Source: Microcoleus sp. FACHB-1515
GTDB taxonomy: Bacteria; Cyanobacteriota; Cyanobacteriia; Elainellales; Elainellaceae
Length of the DNA: 64,000 bases
Assembly (NCBI RefSeq): GCF_014696105.1
Contig: NZ_JACJPO010000020.1
Span: 310,001 to 374,000, forward strand
Reading direction: 5' to 3'
This document shows positions 28,060 to 37,995 of this stretch, piece by piece (the stretch's first letter is position 1; every line of letters starts with the position of its first letter). The notes beneath the pieces are model-generated. The model ran no database searches and was not told where the DNA came from. It was given only the letters and a program-made list of their open reading frames with translations. Position numbers and translations under genes: made by a program.

Positions 28060-30759
28060 ATGAATCCAATCCGCTGGATTGCAAAACAAATTACTCGCAA
28101 AGCATCGGGTGTTTGTCAGCCTGAAATTTATCCAGTTTCAGATTGCAAAATTCAGTCACCACTAATTGCTGCAAAGCGTTTTCGGCTGCCTAACGTTTTA
28201 GTATCTGCTGACCTTCACTCCGCAGTAGTAGAAAGCAGATCATCAGCTAACCTGCTGCCACAAATACCCAAAATTCATGAAATATCAGAACCATTTAATA
28301 AGCTCGACATCTCAGCTTATGCCAGTGTCGAGATTGCGACGCCAGAAATTCTTGAATTAACTGACTGGCTGGCTGAAGCAGCCTGCTCCAGGAATCATGT
28401 AGAAACTCTCGCAGTTCCCAATATCTATAGATACAGAAATATTGAGAAGTTTAGAGTAGCAGTACTGACAGATTGGTTCTTCGCTTTAGATATTCCTCAG
28501 ATATTAGAAGATTTTTTTGCTACTCTCGATAGACCAGAAATCTTAAAGTGTTGTTTTAGTCAAAACGGACAACAAGGGAAGATACAATCAATTCAAGAAC
28601 CTTTAAGAAAACGGAAGAACATACAGGAAGGAAAGGACAAAGCTCTATTTAAGTCACCGAGCTACTGCGAAATTCTACACCCTATTCTCCTACCACCCTT
28701 ACATCTAGAAGATTATGATAGCCTAGATTTTTATAGCCCGTTACGTGATTACCAAAAGCAAGGTGTTAAGTTCCTGTTTGATAATCAATCAGCATTGCTA
28801 GCGGACGAAATGGGAACTGGGAAAACCGTTCAAGCAGTAAATGCGCTGCGATTACTATTTCGTCAAGCACACATTAGATCGGTTCTGATTGTTTGCCCTC
28901 CTGCTGTTATTGGTAGCGTTGATCTAAGTATTGAAACTGGCAACTCTGAAGGATGGAGAGGACATCTCTATCACTGGGCATCAGAGTTGCAAGTTGCTGT
29001 TATGCATGGCATGACGAAAGAACAAAGAAGGCTAAACTGGTGTAAACTTTTTCATGTTTATATTACAACCTACGATACTTTGAGAGGCGATCTAACTGAA
29101 GGTGTACTCGTGGATCTCCAACAATTTGACTGCGTCATTCTAGATGAAGCCCAAAAAGTTAAGAACAGAAATACAAAGACGGCAAGAGCCATTTATGGCC
29201 TTCAGACAAATTATCGTTGGGCTTTAACTGGTACACCAGTTGAGAATCGATTAGATGATGTGAAAGCATTGTTTGATTTTATTCGTCCGGGAACTTTTTT
29301 GGGAAGTGCTGAGTATTCGCCCCAGGACGTTTCAAGCACTATCAAGCCGTTTGTGTTGCGTCGCTTGAAGCAGGATGTTTTGCAAGATCTTCCTGATAAG
29401 GAGAGGCAGGAGGTCTGGCTTGATTTGGATACCGTCCAGCAAAACGCTTACGATCAAGTATTAGATGCAGGTCGTAGAAAGATTGAAACTTCACTAAATG
29501 GAGAACAAGCGTCTCAAACTAAAAGCCATATTTTTGCATTGATAACACAACTGAAGCAAATTTGTAATTTCGCGAAAGAAGAAACAACAAGCCCTAAAGC
29601 AAAGGTATTGCTGGAAACATTAGAAACTATTGCAGCCAACCAGAAAAAAGTACTTGTCTTCTCTCAATACCGGACACAAGGAACGGATAAGATCGCCAAG
29701 CTACTGACTCAAGCAGGAATCCGTTATGTATTTTATAAAGGATCACAAGAGCAGAAAAACCAAGCTCTAAGTGATTTCAAGAATAAATCAGAAGTTACAG
29801 TTTTTCTATCAACAATTCAAACTGCTGGATATGGTATCACTCTAACTGAAGCAACATATGTTATTCATTTTGACCATCCTTGGAATCCAGCTAGGATGCA
29901 AAATGCCGAGGATCGCGTGCATCGATTCGGTCAAGAGAAAGGAGTAACAATTTACAGTTTCTGGATGAAAAACACCATTGAGGAACGGATCAAAAAGAAG
30001 CTAATTGATAAGCGCATCTTGATTGATAATACAATCAATAGCTTGGCTGTTGGAGTAGATGATGATAAACTGTTGTCCACCGAAGATTGGCTAGATATCT
30101 TTGATATTAAGCTTGTCAAGAAGACAGTGAATGGGCAAGCTGATGTTGGAAAGTTAGATCAAAAGATTCAAGCTAGACGGTTAGTGGGGCGATCGAACCT
30201 TCAGAACAATCAGAATAAACTCTCTCCACCCAGTGACTCGTCTCGCCTCATGCATGAGGTGGAACAAATTAAGCGGACGTTAGAAACCCTAGCTGATTCA
30301 TCACAACGCATGATTAATGTCCAAGGAAACCACATTTACATATCTGTAAAGGAACTCACATTAATGTCAGATCAACAACCCGTTTTTAATCAGCAAGGCG
30401 CAACTATCGGTGTTAACTACGCCGCTAAAGATAGCAATCCTAAAGTTATTCAGAACGTTCAAAACACTCAAAATTCCTCGGAGACAGCTCTAGCTGCTGT
30501 TGTGGAAGTTATTCAGGCGTTGAAGCAGAAAAATACCCTTGTGAAAGATGAGCAACAGGCGCTCAGCATTATTGATGCAGAGTTTAAAGAGATTAGAGCT
30601 AAACAGCTTCCTCAGTGGCGGGATTTGATAAATGTTAAACGTCTCTGGAACGGTGGAAAGAAAGCAGCAGTCAAAGTTGCAGAACATTTCACCGAGTCTG
30701 ATCCTTGGGGTAAAGGTTTTATAGCCTTCCTTGAAGGCGTTAGTGAGGACATAGAGTAA
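28060..30759 (+). CDS. SNF2-family DEAD/DEAH-box helicase/translocase with unusual N- and C-terminal regions
   Basis: 899 residues from the ATG at 28060 (a GTG two codons before is also in frame). Residues ~1-225 are unassigned. The SNF2 motor spans ~225-660: Q-like YQKQGVKFL, Walker A ADEMGTGKTVQAV (~249), DEAQKVKN (~363), LTGTPVENRLDD, VFLSTIQTAGYGITLTEA, and motif VI AEDRVHRFGQ (~617). It should be a dsDNA translocase. Residues ~735-899 hold a coiled segment, then FNQQGATIGVNYAAKDSN and a helical tail, a layout I have seen on cyanobacterial NTPase/pentapeptide conflict proteins. Together with the preceding gene it forms an AT-rich, HIP1-free two-gene unit. Confidence 0.9.
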   Translation: MNPIRWIAKQITRKASGVCQPEIYPVSDCKIQSPLIAAKRFRLPNVLVSADLHSAVVESRSSANLLPQIPKIHEISEPFNKLDISAYASVEIATPEILELTDWLAEAACSRNHVETLAVPNIYRYRNIEKFRVAVLTDWFFALDIPQILEDFFATLDRPEILKCCFSQNGQQGKIQSIQEPLRKRKNIQEGKDKALFKSPSYCEILHPILLPPLHLEDYDSLDFYSPLRDYQKQGVKFLFDNQSALLADEMGTGKTVQAVNALRLLFRQAHIRSVLIVCPPAVIGSVDLSIETGNSEGWRGHLYHWASELQVAVMHGMTKEQRRLNWCKLFHVYITTYDTLRGDLTEGVLVDLQQFDCVILDEAQKVKNRNTKTARAIYGLQTNYRWALTGTPVENRLDDVKALFDFIRPGTFLGSAEYSPQDVSSTIKPFVLRRLKQDVLQDLPDKERQEVWLDLDTVQQNAYDQVLDAGRRKIETSLNGEQASQTKSHIFALITQLKQICNFAKEETTSPKAKVLLETLETIAANQKKVLVFSQYRTQGTDKIAKLLTQAGIRYVFYKGSQEQKNQALSDFKNKSEVTVFLSTIQTAGYGITLTEATYVIHFDHPWNPARMQNAEDRVHRFGQEKGVTIYSFWMKNTIEERIKKKLIDKRILIDNTINSLAVGVDDDKLLSTEDWLDIFDIKLVKKTVNGQADVGKLDQKIQARRLVGRSNLQNNQNKLSPPSDSSRLMHEVEQIKRTLETLADSSQRMINVQGNHIYISVKELTLMSDQQPVFNQQGATIGVNYAAKDSNPKVIQNVQNTQNSSETALAAVVEVIQALKQKNTLVKDEQQALSIIDAEFKEIRAKQLPQWRDLINVKRLWNGGKKAAVKVAEHFTESDPWGKGFIAFLEGVSEDIE

Positions 30760-30807
30760 AACCTTTACATGGGCCATGAAGAGCGATCGCCCCTCATCTT
30801 CACGACA

Positions 30808-30823
30808 AGAAGCGATCGCTTCT
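30808..30823. repeat. HIP1 with extended 16-bp palindrome between convergent genes
   Basis: AGAAGCGATCGCTTCT is a perfect palindrome built on GCGATCGC. It marks the return of HIP1 sites just past the HIP1-free SNF2 unit, and lies in the 71-base gap between the SNF2 gene and acs. Confidence 0.7.
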
Positions 30824-30830
30824 CACTTCA

Positions 30831-32798
30831 TCAACCTTCTTCGCGCAATTTATCCAAGACCGATCGATCTTCGAGCGTTGAAGTATCGCCGGCGACTTCT
30901 TGGCCTGCGGCGAGATTTCTCAAGAGGCGGCGCATGATTTTGCCCGATCGGGTTTTTGGGAGGGCATCGCTGAAGCGGATTTCTCCCGGACGAGCGATCG
31001 CGCCGATTTCCTGCGTGACGTGCTTTTTAAGAGCCGATCGCAGTTCTTCGCTGCCGCTGAAGCTGCCTTCGAGGATGACGAACGCGACGATTTCCTCGCC
31101 CTTGAGGTCGTCCGGTTTGCCGACGACAGCGGCTTCTGCCACAGCCGGATGTGAGACCAAGGCGGATTCGATTTCCATCGTGCCCAAGCGGTGGCCGGAA
31201 ACGTTGAGGACATCATCGACGCGACCCATCACCCAGAAATAGCCGTCCTCGTCGCGTCTGGCTCCGTCTCCTGCGAAGTAGGTGTAGTGGCCGTCTTTGG
31301 GCGGGATATGTTCCCAGTAGGTGCGGCGGAAGCGATCGGGATCGCCGTAAACCGTCCGCATCATTCCCGGCCAGGGATGCTGCACGGCCAGATAGCCGCC
31401 TTGATTGACGCCGACCGAATTGCCGTCGAGATCCACCACATCTGCGAGAATGCCGGGGAAGGGGCGCGTCGCCGATCCGGGCTTGGTGGCGATCGCTCCC
31501 GGCAAAGGCGTAATCATGATCCCGCCCGTCTCGGTTTGCCACCAGGTATCCACGATCGGACAGCGTTCACCCCCAATCACGCGGTAATACCACATCCAGG
31601 CTTCCGGGTTGATCGGTTCGCCAACAGTTCCCAACAGGCGCAGGGAAGATAGATCGCGCTGCTTCGGCAGATGTTCGCCCATCTTGATGAAGGCGCGGAT
31701 CGCGGTTGGAGCCGTGTAGAAAACGTTGACGCCGTATTTTTCGATCACGTCCCAAATTGCACCGGGATTCGAGGGACGCGCCACGCCTTCGTACATCAGC
31801 GTCGTTGCGCCGTTCGACAGGGGGCCATAGACGATGTAGCTGTGTCCGGTAATCCAGCCGACATCAGCGGTACACCAGTAAACATCGGTGTCTTTGAGGT
31901 CAAAAATCCACTTGGTTGTGATGTGCGAATAGAGGTTGTAGCCGCCAGTCGTGTGAACGACGCCCTTCGGCTTTCCCGTACTGCCGGATGTGTAGAGAAT
32001 GAACAGCAAATCTTCGCTGTCCATCGGTTCGGCAGGACAATCAGTAGAAACACCCTTGCGGATTTCATGCCACCAGTGATCGCGCCCTTCCTGCATATTC
32101 ACACCTTGATTGGTGCGCTGTACGACAAGGACGCTTTCCACTGTCACATTCGGATCGGCCAGAGCTTTATCGACCTGTTCTTTCAATGGAACGATCGCAT
32201 CCTTGCGCCAGCCGCCATCAGCCGTAATCACCAGCTTCGCCTTACCGTCAATCAGGCGATCGCGCAACGCCTCGGCACTGAAGCCGCCGAACACAACCGT
32301 ATGCGCCGCACCGATTCGGGCACAAGCTAGCATTGCGATCGCCGCTTCGGGAATCATCGGCATATAAATTCCGATCACGTCGCCTTTGGTCGCGCCTAGC
32401 TGCTTGAGGACGTTGGCGAACTGACACACTTCGCGATGCAGTTGTGCATACGTGAGCGTGCGCGAGTCTCCGGGTTCGCCTTCCCAAATTAGGGCGGCTT
32501 TGTTGCGGCGGGCGGTGGTCAGGTGGCGATCGAGGCAGTTGTAGGAAATGTTGATCTTGCCGCCGACAAACCACTTGGCGAAAGGTGGTTGCCAGTCCAG
32601 CACCGTTTGCCATTTCTCAAACCAGTGGAGTTCTTGCTCGGCCAGTTCTGCCCAAAATTTTTCCGGGTCGGCTTTGGCGCGATCGTAAAGCTGCTGATAT
32701 TCGGCCAAGCTTTTGATCTGCGCTTGGGCGGCAAATTCGGCAGGCGGCTCAAATAAACGGCCTTCTTGCAGGATGGATTCGATCGAGGATTCTGACAT
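30831..32798 (-). CDS. acs: Acetyl-CoA synthetase (acetate--CoA ligase)
   Basis: 655 residues, full length. AMP-forming enzyme: acetate + ATP + CoA to acetyl-CoA. It shows the P-loop-like [19 protein letters not shown] (about 265-283), the WWQTETGG motif (~415), and the C-terminal [11 protein letters not shown] whose Lys is the known acetylation/catalytic site. Single gene; convergent with the SNF2 gene. Confidence 0.97.
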   Translation of the reverse strand: MSESSIESILQEGRLFEPPAEFAAQAQIKSLAEYQQLYDRAKADPEKFWAELAEQELHWFEKWQTVLDWQPPFAKWFVGGKINISYNCLDRHLTTARRNKAALIWEGEPGDSRTLTYAQLHREVCQFANVLKQLGATKGDVIGIYMPMIPEAAIAMLACARIGAAHTVVFGGFSAEALRDRLIDGKAKLVITADGGWRKDAIVPLKEQVDKALADPNVTVESVLVVQRTNQGVNMQEGRDHWWHEIRKGVSTDCPAEPMDSEDLLFILYTSGSTGKPKGVVHTTGGYNLYSHITTKWIFDLKDTDVYWCTADVGWITGHSYIVYGPLSNGATTLMYEGVARPSNPGAIWDVIEKYGVNVFYTAPTAIRAFIKMGEHLPKQRDLSSLRLLGTVGEPINPEAWMWYYRVIGGERCPIVDTWWQTETGGIMITPLPGAIATKPGSATRPFPGILADVVDLDGNSVGVNQGGYLAVQHPWPGMMRTVYGDPDRFRRTYWEHIPPKDGHYTYFAGDGARRDEDGYFWVMGRVDDVLNVSGHRLGTMEIESALVSHPAVAEAAVVGKPDDLKGEEIVAFVILEGSFSGSEELRSALKKHVTQEIGAIARPGEIRFSDALPKTRSGKIMRRLLRNLAAGQEVAGDTSTLEDRSVLDKLREEG

Positions 32799-32949
32799 AA
32801 GTTCGCGGCAGTCGAAATCAAAGATGTGTAACGAGATTTATCTGTTTAACACAATACGTTTTCGCCTGCCGATCTGAGTGAGCGATCGGGTTTTCCTTAA
32901 CGTTTCGTTGCTGACGGGGATTAGAAAAGTATCGATAAAACTCGCGTCC

Positions 32950-33165
32950 TTACTCTTTCTCCAGGCAAGCTAAAGCCTCTTCTTGATTCAGCAAAGAACT
33001 CTCCTGCGCTTCATCCATTGCTCTGCTCAAACAGTAATCTTCAATTCGCTCTAGTATTTCCTCAAGCGAAATGTTTTCAGGAAAAAGCTGTCGCCAAAAT
33101 TCGATCGGGACGACAACCGCTTTAAGTTGACCTTGTTTATCAGTGAGATATTCGACTTCTAGCAT
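32950..33165 (-). CDS. Small antitoxin-like protein
   Basis: 71 residues from the ATG at 33165 (MLEVEYLTDKQGQLKAVVVPIEFWRQLFP); a longer frame upstream overlaps the zinc-finger gene and is unlikely. The opening beta-hairpin followed by an acidic helical tail (ENISLEEILERIEDYCLSRAMDEAQES) resembles many short cyanobacterial antitoxins. No toxin-like partner lies downstream, but two TA-like genes lie 50 bases upstream on the same strand. Confidence 0.5.
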   Translation of the reverse strand: MLEVEYLTDKQGQLKAVVVPIEFWRQLFPENISLEEILERIEDYCLSRAMDEAQESSLLNQEEALACLEKE

Positions 33166-33214
33166 GATGTTGATGGGTTGTGATGAATCGATCGGAGTGT
33201 CGCAATCAAACTTT

Positions 33215-33463
33215 TCAGCTATAGCTGGCGACTGCAACCGGACGCTCGATCGATCGCTGCTTGCGTTCACGCTTAATCTTTTCAATTTGATGCAGTGTTT
33301 CTGCGGTCAAGTAGCTTTCACCGCAATGAGGACAGCTAATCATAGGAATATTTTCAATCACGAGTAGATCTTGACCTTTGCCATAAGTTCTACTCACTCT
33401 GCGGATTCGCGCTCCAGCTTGGCCGCAAATGTCACAGGCGATCGATTTGTCTTGATTCAACAT
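33215..33463 (-). CDS. YgiT-type zinc finger protein (antitoxin-like)
   Basis: 82 residues. Two Cys pairs, CDICG (near residue 10) and CPHCG (near residue 44), flank a beta segment ISCPHCGESYLTAET; the layout is that of the YgiT/MqsA N-terminal zinc finger. In known systems this is the antitoxin of an RNase-like toxin. Its start overlaps the stop of the DUF4258 gene by seven bases, so the order is DUF4258 then zinc finger, like mqsRA. It lacks the C-terminal HTH of full MqsA. Confidence 0.8.
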   Translation of the reverse strand: MLNQDKSIACDICGQAGARIRRVSRTYGKGQDLLVIENIPMISCPHCGESYLTAETLHQIEKIKRERKQRSIERPVAVASYS

Positions 33464-33738
33464 AAGTAAACCGTGATAATTACAACTTTTCCGGTTAATC
33501 CTAGTTTAACAATCACTTCAGCTTCATCATTCTCAATAGTCAATCCTTTGATTCGATATTTCCACTCGCCTGTATTTCTGTCTTTCTGACGCTCTAGAAT
33601 TTCACCTGTAAGCACGATCGATTCAATATCAAAGATTGGCAAATCATCGTCTGTCATTTCTTCTTCTGCATGAAGCGTCATTACATACTGGCGCTGGCGA
33701 ATTTTCTCCTGTATTTGTTGCAGAACTTGATTAAACAC
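33457..33738 (-). CDS. DUF4258 protein, probable toxin of the YgiT pair
   Basis: 93 residues from a GTG at 33738. The DUF4258 mark is MTLHAEEEMTDDDLPIFDIESIVLTGEI, with YRIKGLTIENDEAEVIVKL and VVIITVYL following. DUF4258 is related to the BrnT/MqsR-like RNase fold, hence the toxin guess. It is first in the cluster and overlaps the zinc-finger gene. Confidence 0.75.
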   Translation of the reverse strand: MFNQVLQQIQEKIRQRQYVMTLHAEEEMTDDDLPIFDIESIVLTGEILERQKDRNTGEWKYRIKGLTIENDEAEVIVKLGLTGKVVIITVYLC

Positions 33739-33835
33739 AAATTGATGCCGCTTCGGTCTTCAGCTATTGTAAAGCGATCGCCCCAATCGATCGAACTTGT
33801 AGAAGTGAGTTTGGAGAAGTCGATTACTTGCAATC

Positions 33836-35227
33836 TTAAAACGATGATGCAACTGCGGCTGAAATAATGCCTTGTGCCTCTAAATAAGCTCCCGCTCGTA
33901 ACAGTTTCGCCTCCTGATAAGGTGCAGCGATCAGTTGGACACCGAGCGGCAATCGATCGCGAAACTGCAACGGCACGGACAAAACGGGCAGACCGATGAA
34001 GGAAAGCGGCTGCGTGAACATACCGAGATTGGGGCGCACCAGCATTTCAACTCCGGCGATCGTCATTTTTTCCTGACCAATTTTTGTGGCGGAGCAAGGC
34101 GTAGTCGGTGCGAGGATGACATCGACCGATTCAAACACTTCGCGGACGCGATCGCGATACCACTGACGAAACCGCTGCGCCTGAATGTACCAGCTTGCGG
34201 GAATCATTGCGCCTGCAAGGAAGCGATCGCGAGTGGCCGGATCAAAATCTTGGGGACGAGTCTGCAAATCTTTCAGGTGCAAATTGCTGCCTTCGCAAGC
34301 GGTGATGATGAAGGCGGCGGCGCGGGCGCGATCGGCTTCGGGGAGGGTGACGCGATCGACTGTGCCGAGAGCAGCGGCAATTTGTTCGACAGCGGCAAGT
34401 GCTTCCGGTTCGGCTCCGGTTGCGAAGTAGCCATCGGCAACGGCGATGTGTAAACCGTCGAGGCCGCGATCGAGTTGCGGCGAACACATCTCCGGTAGGC
34501 GATTTGTGCAAACGGGATCGCTGAGATCTTCGCCCTGAAGCAGATCGAAGATGAGCGCGATATCGCGGATCGATCGCGCAAATGGGCCAATGTGGTCGAG
34601 GCTGTTGCAGAACAGGTAAGCGCCCGATCGCGATAAACGCCCGTAAGTCGGCTTCAATCCCAAGATGCCGCACAAAGAAGCCGGAACGCGAATCGAGCCA
34701 TTTGTGTCGGAACCGAGGCTGATCGGAACAAGGCCACCTGCGACGGCTGCGGCTGATCCGCCTGACGAACCGCCTGCGATTCGGGTGCGATCGTGTGGAT
34801 TGCGAACGGCTCCGTAGTGATGATTTTCGGTCGTGAAGCCGTAGGCATATTCGTCCATCGTCAAGGCTCCGACCAGCACGGCTCCGGCTCGCTTGAGGGC
34901 AGCGACGGCAAAGGCATCGGCTGTTGCAGGCGGCAAATCGCGATTGATTTTTGATCCGGCGATCGTCACCACTCCGGCAATATCAAACAAATCTTTGACC
35001 GCAAATGGCGCACCCGCCAACTGTCCAGGATCTTCGCCCTGCGCGACAGTGGCATCCACAGCCGCCGCCTGTGCTAAGGCTGATTCCGCCAAAACTGTTG
35101 TAAAGCAGTTCAAATCGGAAGCTGTGATTCGATCGATCGCTGCCTGCGTCACGTCAACTGCCCGCACCGCTTGCGATCGCACCGCTGCGGCAATCGCGAT
35201 CGCATCCGCAGTTGCAAAATTAATCAC
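33836..35227 (-). CDS. AtzE-family amidase
   Basis: 463 residues, amidase-signature family. The Ser-cisSer-Lys triad is visible: Lys in GAPFAVKDLFD, and the two serines in RIAGGSSGGSAAAVAGG, with SDTNGSIRVPAS. Closest in type to AtzE (1-carboxybiuret hydrolase) because the adjacent small gene is AtzG/DUF4089-like. Starts with GTG overlapping that gene's stop (GTGA). The physiological substrate in a cyanobacterium is unknown, possibly a urea-related carboxylated amide. Confidence 0.88.
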   Translation of the reverse strand: MINFATADAIAIAAAVRSQAVRAVDVTQAAIDRITASDLNCFTTVLAESALAQAAAVDATVAQGEDPGQLAGAPFAVKDLFDIAGVVTIAGSKINRDLPPATADAFAVAALKRAGAVLVGALTMDEYAYGFTTENHHYGAVRNPHDRTRIAGGSSGGSAAAVAGGLVPISLGSDTNGSIRVPASLCGILGLKPTYGRLSRSGAYLFCNSLDHIGPFARSIRDIALIFDLLQGEDLSDPVCTNRLPEMCSPQLDRGLDGLHIAVADGYFATGAEPEALAAVEQIAAALGTVDRVTLPEADRARAAAFIITACEGSNLHLKDLQTRPQDFDPATRDRFLAGAMIPASWYIQAQRFRQWYRDRVREVFESVDVILAPTTPCSATKIGQEKMTIAGVEMLVRPNLGMFTQPLSFIGLPVLSVPLQFRDRLPLGVQLIAAPYQEAKLLRAGAYLEAQGIISAAVASSF

Positions 35228-35412
35228 GGCTCAAACCTCGGCGCAGCAACCAAATCAGTCGGTAGGGGAAATTCTAGAAATGCTTGGGCGATCGATCGAA
35301 TCCGCTCGAAATTTGCGGTCACTCCCGCCTGATAATCAGCGATCGGCAGGTCAAGCGCGATCGCCTGCTGCTCAACAAAAGCCGTCACATCCAACTGATT
35401 CGGTTCAGGCAT
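35224..35412 (-). CDS. DUF4089/AtzG-like small subunit
   Basis: 62 residues from the ATG at 35412 (MPEPNQLDVTAFVEQQAIAL). The helical pattern DYQAGVTANFERIRSIAQAFLEFPLP is that of AtzG-like proteins that form a complex with AtzE amidases. It overlaps the amidase start by four bases, so fixed stoichiometry is likely. Confidence 0.8.
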   Translation of the reverse strand: MPEPNQLDVTAFVEQQAIALDLPIADYQAGVTANFERIRSIAQAFLEFPLPTDLVAAPRFEP

Positions 35413-35501
35413 ACGCACCAGATTGCGGGAGGTACGCCCCGATTTTGCCATGAAGGGACGTTGAGCATCAGTAAAATTTGACCTTTTTAGGCAGGAGCAT
35501 C

Positions 35502-35533
35502 AAAAAAGGGCGATCGACTGGCGATCGCCTTTT
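35502..35533 (-). terminator. Rho-independent terminator of leuA
   Basis: On the minus strand GGCGATCGCC and GGCGATCG-type arms pair around a short loop and are followed by six T. It lies just past the leuA stop; note that HIP1 sequence provides the stem. Confidence 0.75.
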
Positions 35534-35551
35534 CCTCAATTCACAAACAAT

Positions 35552-37171
35552 CTAGCCGACGGGCTGCTGTGCCTGATCGTGCTGAGGATGCAGAACTTTT
35601 CCGCTCTGCAAACTGGCCGAAAGCCGATTCAGCGCGTTCATGTAGGCCAAGGCCGAAGCGACGATGATATCCGTATTTGCCGCATGACCGGAGAACAAGC
35701 GATCGTCATGCTTCAGCCGAATCGTCACTTCACCGAGCGCATCGATTCCTGCCGTGACGGACTGAACCGAATATTCGATTAGCTGATTCGGCACATCGAC
35801 AACGCGGTTGATCGCTTTGTAGACGGCATCAACGGGACCTGTTCCGATCGCTGCATCCGTCAGTTCTTCGCCGTCCGGTGTGCGAATCGTCACGGTGGCA
35901 GTGGGACGAGCGTGATCGCCGCAGGACACCTGAATATGCTCTAGCTTGAACAGTTCGGGAGCCTGCTGCGTTTCGTCGTTGACGATCGCCTCCAAGTCGC
36001 GATCGGTGACTTCTTTTTTCTTGTCGGCCAGTTCCTTGAACCGCAAGAACGCTTTGTTGACATCTTGTTCTGACAGTTCGTAGCCCAGTTCTCTCAGGCG
36101 AGTGCGGAAGGCGTTGCGACCGGAGTGCTTGCCCAAAACCAGCGTCGTGTCGCTGAGGCCGATCGTCTGCGCCTCCATAATTTCATAGGTCTGCTTGTTT
36201 TTGAGCATTCCATCTTGGTGAATGCCCGATTCGTGCGCGAAGGCATTTGCGCCGACGATCGCTTTGTTCGGCTGCACCAGCATTCCCGTCAGATTCGACA
36301 CCAAGCGCGAGGTTTTGTAGATTTCCTGCGTGTTGATGCTTGTCAGTGGTTCTGTGGAGTCTGGGGAACGACCCAAGAACGGATTGAAATACTGTCGCCG
36401 CACGTGCAGCGCCATCACCAGTTCTTCCAAAGCGGCATTTCCTGCCCGTTCACCAATGCCGTTGATCGTGCATTCAAGCTGTCTCGCGCCATTTTTGACG
36501 GCTTCCAGGAAACTGGCGACGGCTAATCCTAAGTCGTTGTGACCGTGAACCGAGATGATCGCCTGATCGACATTCGGCACATTCTCGCGAATGCCGCGAA
36601 TCAGATTGCCAAACTCCGAAGGCGTCATGTAGCCGACCGTATCGGGAATGTTGATCGTTTTGGCTCCCATTGCGATCGCCCGCTCCAAAACCTGATAGAG
36701 GAATTGCGGATCAGACCGAGCCGCATCCATCGGGGAGAACTCCACGTCATCCACGAACGATTTGGCATAGGCGACCATTTCTTCCGCGATCGCCAGCACT
36801 TCCGATCGCGATTTCTTAAGCTGATACTCCAGATGAATATCGGAAGTCGAAATGAAGGTGTGAATGCGCGGCTTGGCGGCAGGTTGGAGCGCTTCCGCAG
36901 CGGCTTTGATGTCGTCGCGAATCGCTCGCGCCAAGCTGCAAATCACGGGGCCGTTTTCGGTTCCAACCGCCTGCGCGATCTTCTGAACGGCCTCAAAATC
37001 TCCGGGGCTAGCAAACGCAAATCCGGCTTCAATCACGTCCACGCCCAGTCGTGCTAGCTGCCGTGCGATCGCCAGTTTTTCGTCCACGTTCAGGGTTGCG
37101 CCCGGAGCTTGTTCGCCATCGCGGAGGGTGGTGTCGAAAATGATGATGCGGTCAGACTGGGAAGTACTCAT
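35552..37171 (-). CDS. leuA: 2-isopropylmalate synthase
   Basis: 539 residues. Condenses acetyl-CoA with 2-oxoisovalerate, first step of leucine synthesis. [16 protein letters not shown] (near residue 13), the metal motif [10 protein letters not shown] (~205), and AGNAALEE are present, and a C-terminal regulatory LeuA dimer domain (~400-520) is intact, so leucine feedback is expected. Citramalate synthase is unlikely. Monocistronic, with its own terminator. Confidence 0.96.
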   Translation of the reverse strand: MSTSQSDRIIIFDTTLRDGEQAPGATLNVDEKLAIARQLARLGVDVIEAGFAFASPGDFEAVQKIAQAVGTENGPVICSLARAIRDDIKAAAEALQPAAKPRIHTFISTSDIHLEYQLKKSRSEVLAIAEEMVAYAKSFVDDVEFSPMDAARSDPQFLYQVLERAIAMGAKTINIPDTVGYMTPSEFGNLIRGIRENVPNVDQAIISVHGHNDLGLAVASFLEAVKNGARQLECTINGIGERAGNAALEELVMALHVRRQYFNPFLGRSPDSTEPLTSINTQEIYKTSRLVSNLTGMLVQPNKAIVGANAFAHESGIHQDGMLKNKQTYEIMEAQTIGLSDTTLVLGKHSGRNAFRTRLRELGYELSEQDVNKAFLRFKELADKKKEVTDRDLEAIVNDETQQAPELFKLEHIQVSCGDHARPTATVTIRTPDGEELTDAAIGTGPVDAVYKAINRVVDVPNQLIEYSVQSVTAGIDALGEVTIRLKHDDRLFSGHAANTDIIVASALAYMNALNRLSASLQSGKVLHPQHDQAQQPVG

Positions 37172-37257
37172 GGATGGATTGACACTAGAAAGTAACAGAT
37201 GCGTCGAAAGACATACCCGCTATTGTAGTGCGTCAATTCTGCGGTCAGACAAATTTT

Positions 37258-37776
37258 TTAGATGTCGATTTTTTCGATGTAGGTGCGAATGTCGTTGAGG
37301 TCGATGTAGCGATCGGTCGCATTCCGCAATTCCCGCGCGATCATGCCTTCAGTGGAGACGACTGTGATGTGCGTATTTTTGGCTCGCAGCAGTTCGATCG
37401 CCCGCTCAAAATCGCCATCGCCACTAAACAAAATGACGCGATCGTACTGGTCAACCGTGCTGAACATATCGACGACAATTTCGATGTCTAAATTTGCTTT
37501 TTGCGAATAGCGTCCTGACGTGTCGTCATAGTATTCTTTCAAAATTTTGGTGCGAACCGTGTAGCCTAAGCTGATTAACGCATCGCGAAAGCCGCGCTGG
37601 TCTTGCGGATCTTTTAATCCCGTGTACCAAAAGGCATTCACCAGCATGATGTTGGGTTCCTGCGTGAAATAGCGCAAGACGCGACGCGGATCGAAAAACC
37701 AGCCGTTTTTTTGCTGTGCATAGAACATATTGTTTCCGTCTACAAAGATGGAGAGACGGTTATTTGTAGAAGACAT
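37258..37776 (-). CDS. NYN-domain (LabA/DUF88-like) protein
   Basis: 172 residues of PIN-like fold. Acidic active-site blocks are FVDGNNMFYAQ (Asp near 13), a central DIEIVVDM, and LFSGDGDFERAIELL. This is the LabA/DUF88 NYN group. LabA in Synechococcus elongatus acts in circadian output; other NYN proteins are RNases. Whether this is LabA proper or a paralog cannot be told here. Confidence 0.85.
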   Translation of the reverse strand: MSSTNNRLSIFVDGNNMFYAQQKNGWFFDPRRVLRYFTQEPNIMLVNAFWYTGLKDPQDQRGFRDALISLGYTVRTKILKEYYDDTSGRYSQKANLDIEIVVDMFSTVDQYDRVILFSGDGDFERAIELLRAKNTHITVVSTEGMIARELRNATDRYIDLNDIRTYIEKIDI

Positions 37777-37995
37777 AGAAGTTTAGACCTAATTAAATAA
37801 AGCGAGATCAAATTAGACTGAAATGGTGAATCAATTGGCGCGATCGCCAGCCGACTCAAGCTTAAAACTGATAGCTTAACCTAAGTTAAAAGTATTTTAG
37901 CTTACCAAAACTTTTGAGCAATCTTGACCCTAAATACATCAATCTCAAGTAGGAAATTTGCAATTGGAGACGATCTACTGTTCGATTGGCAAGAC

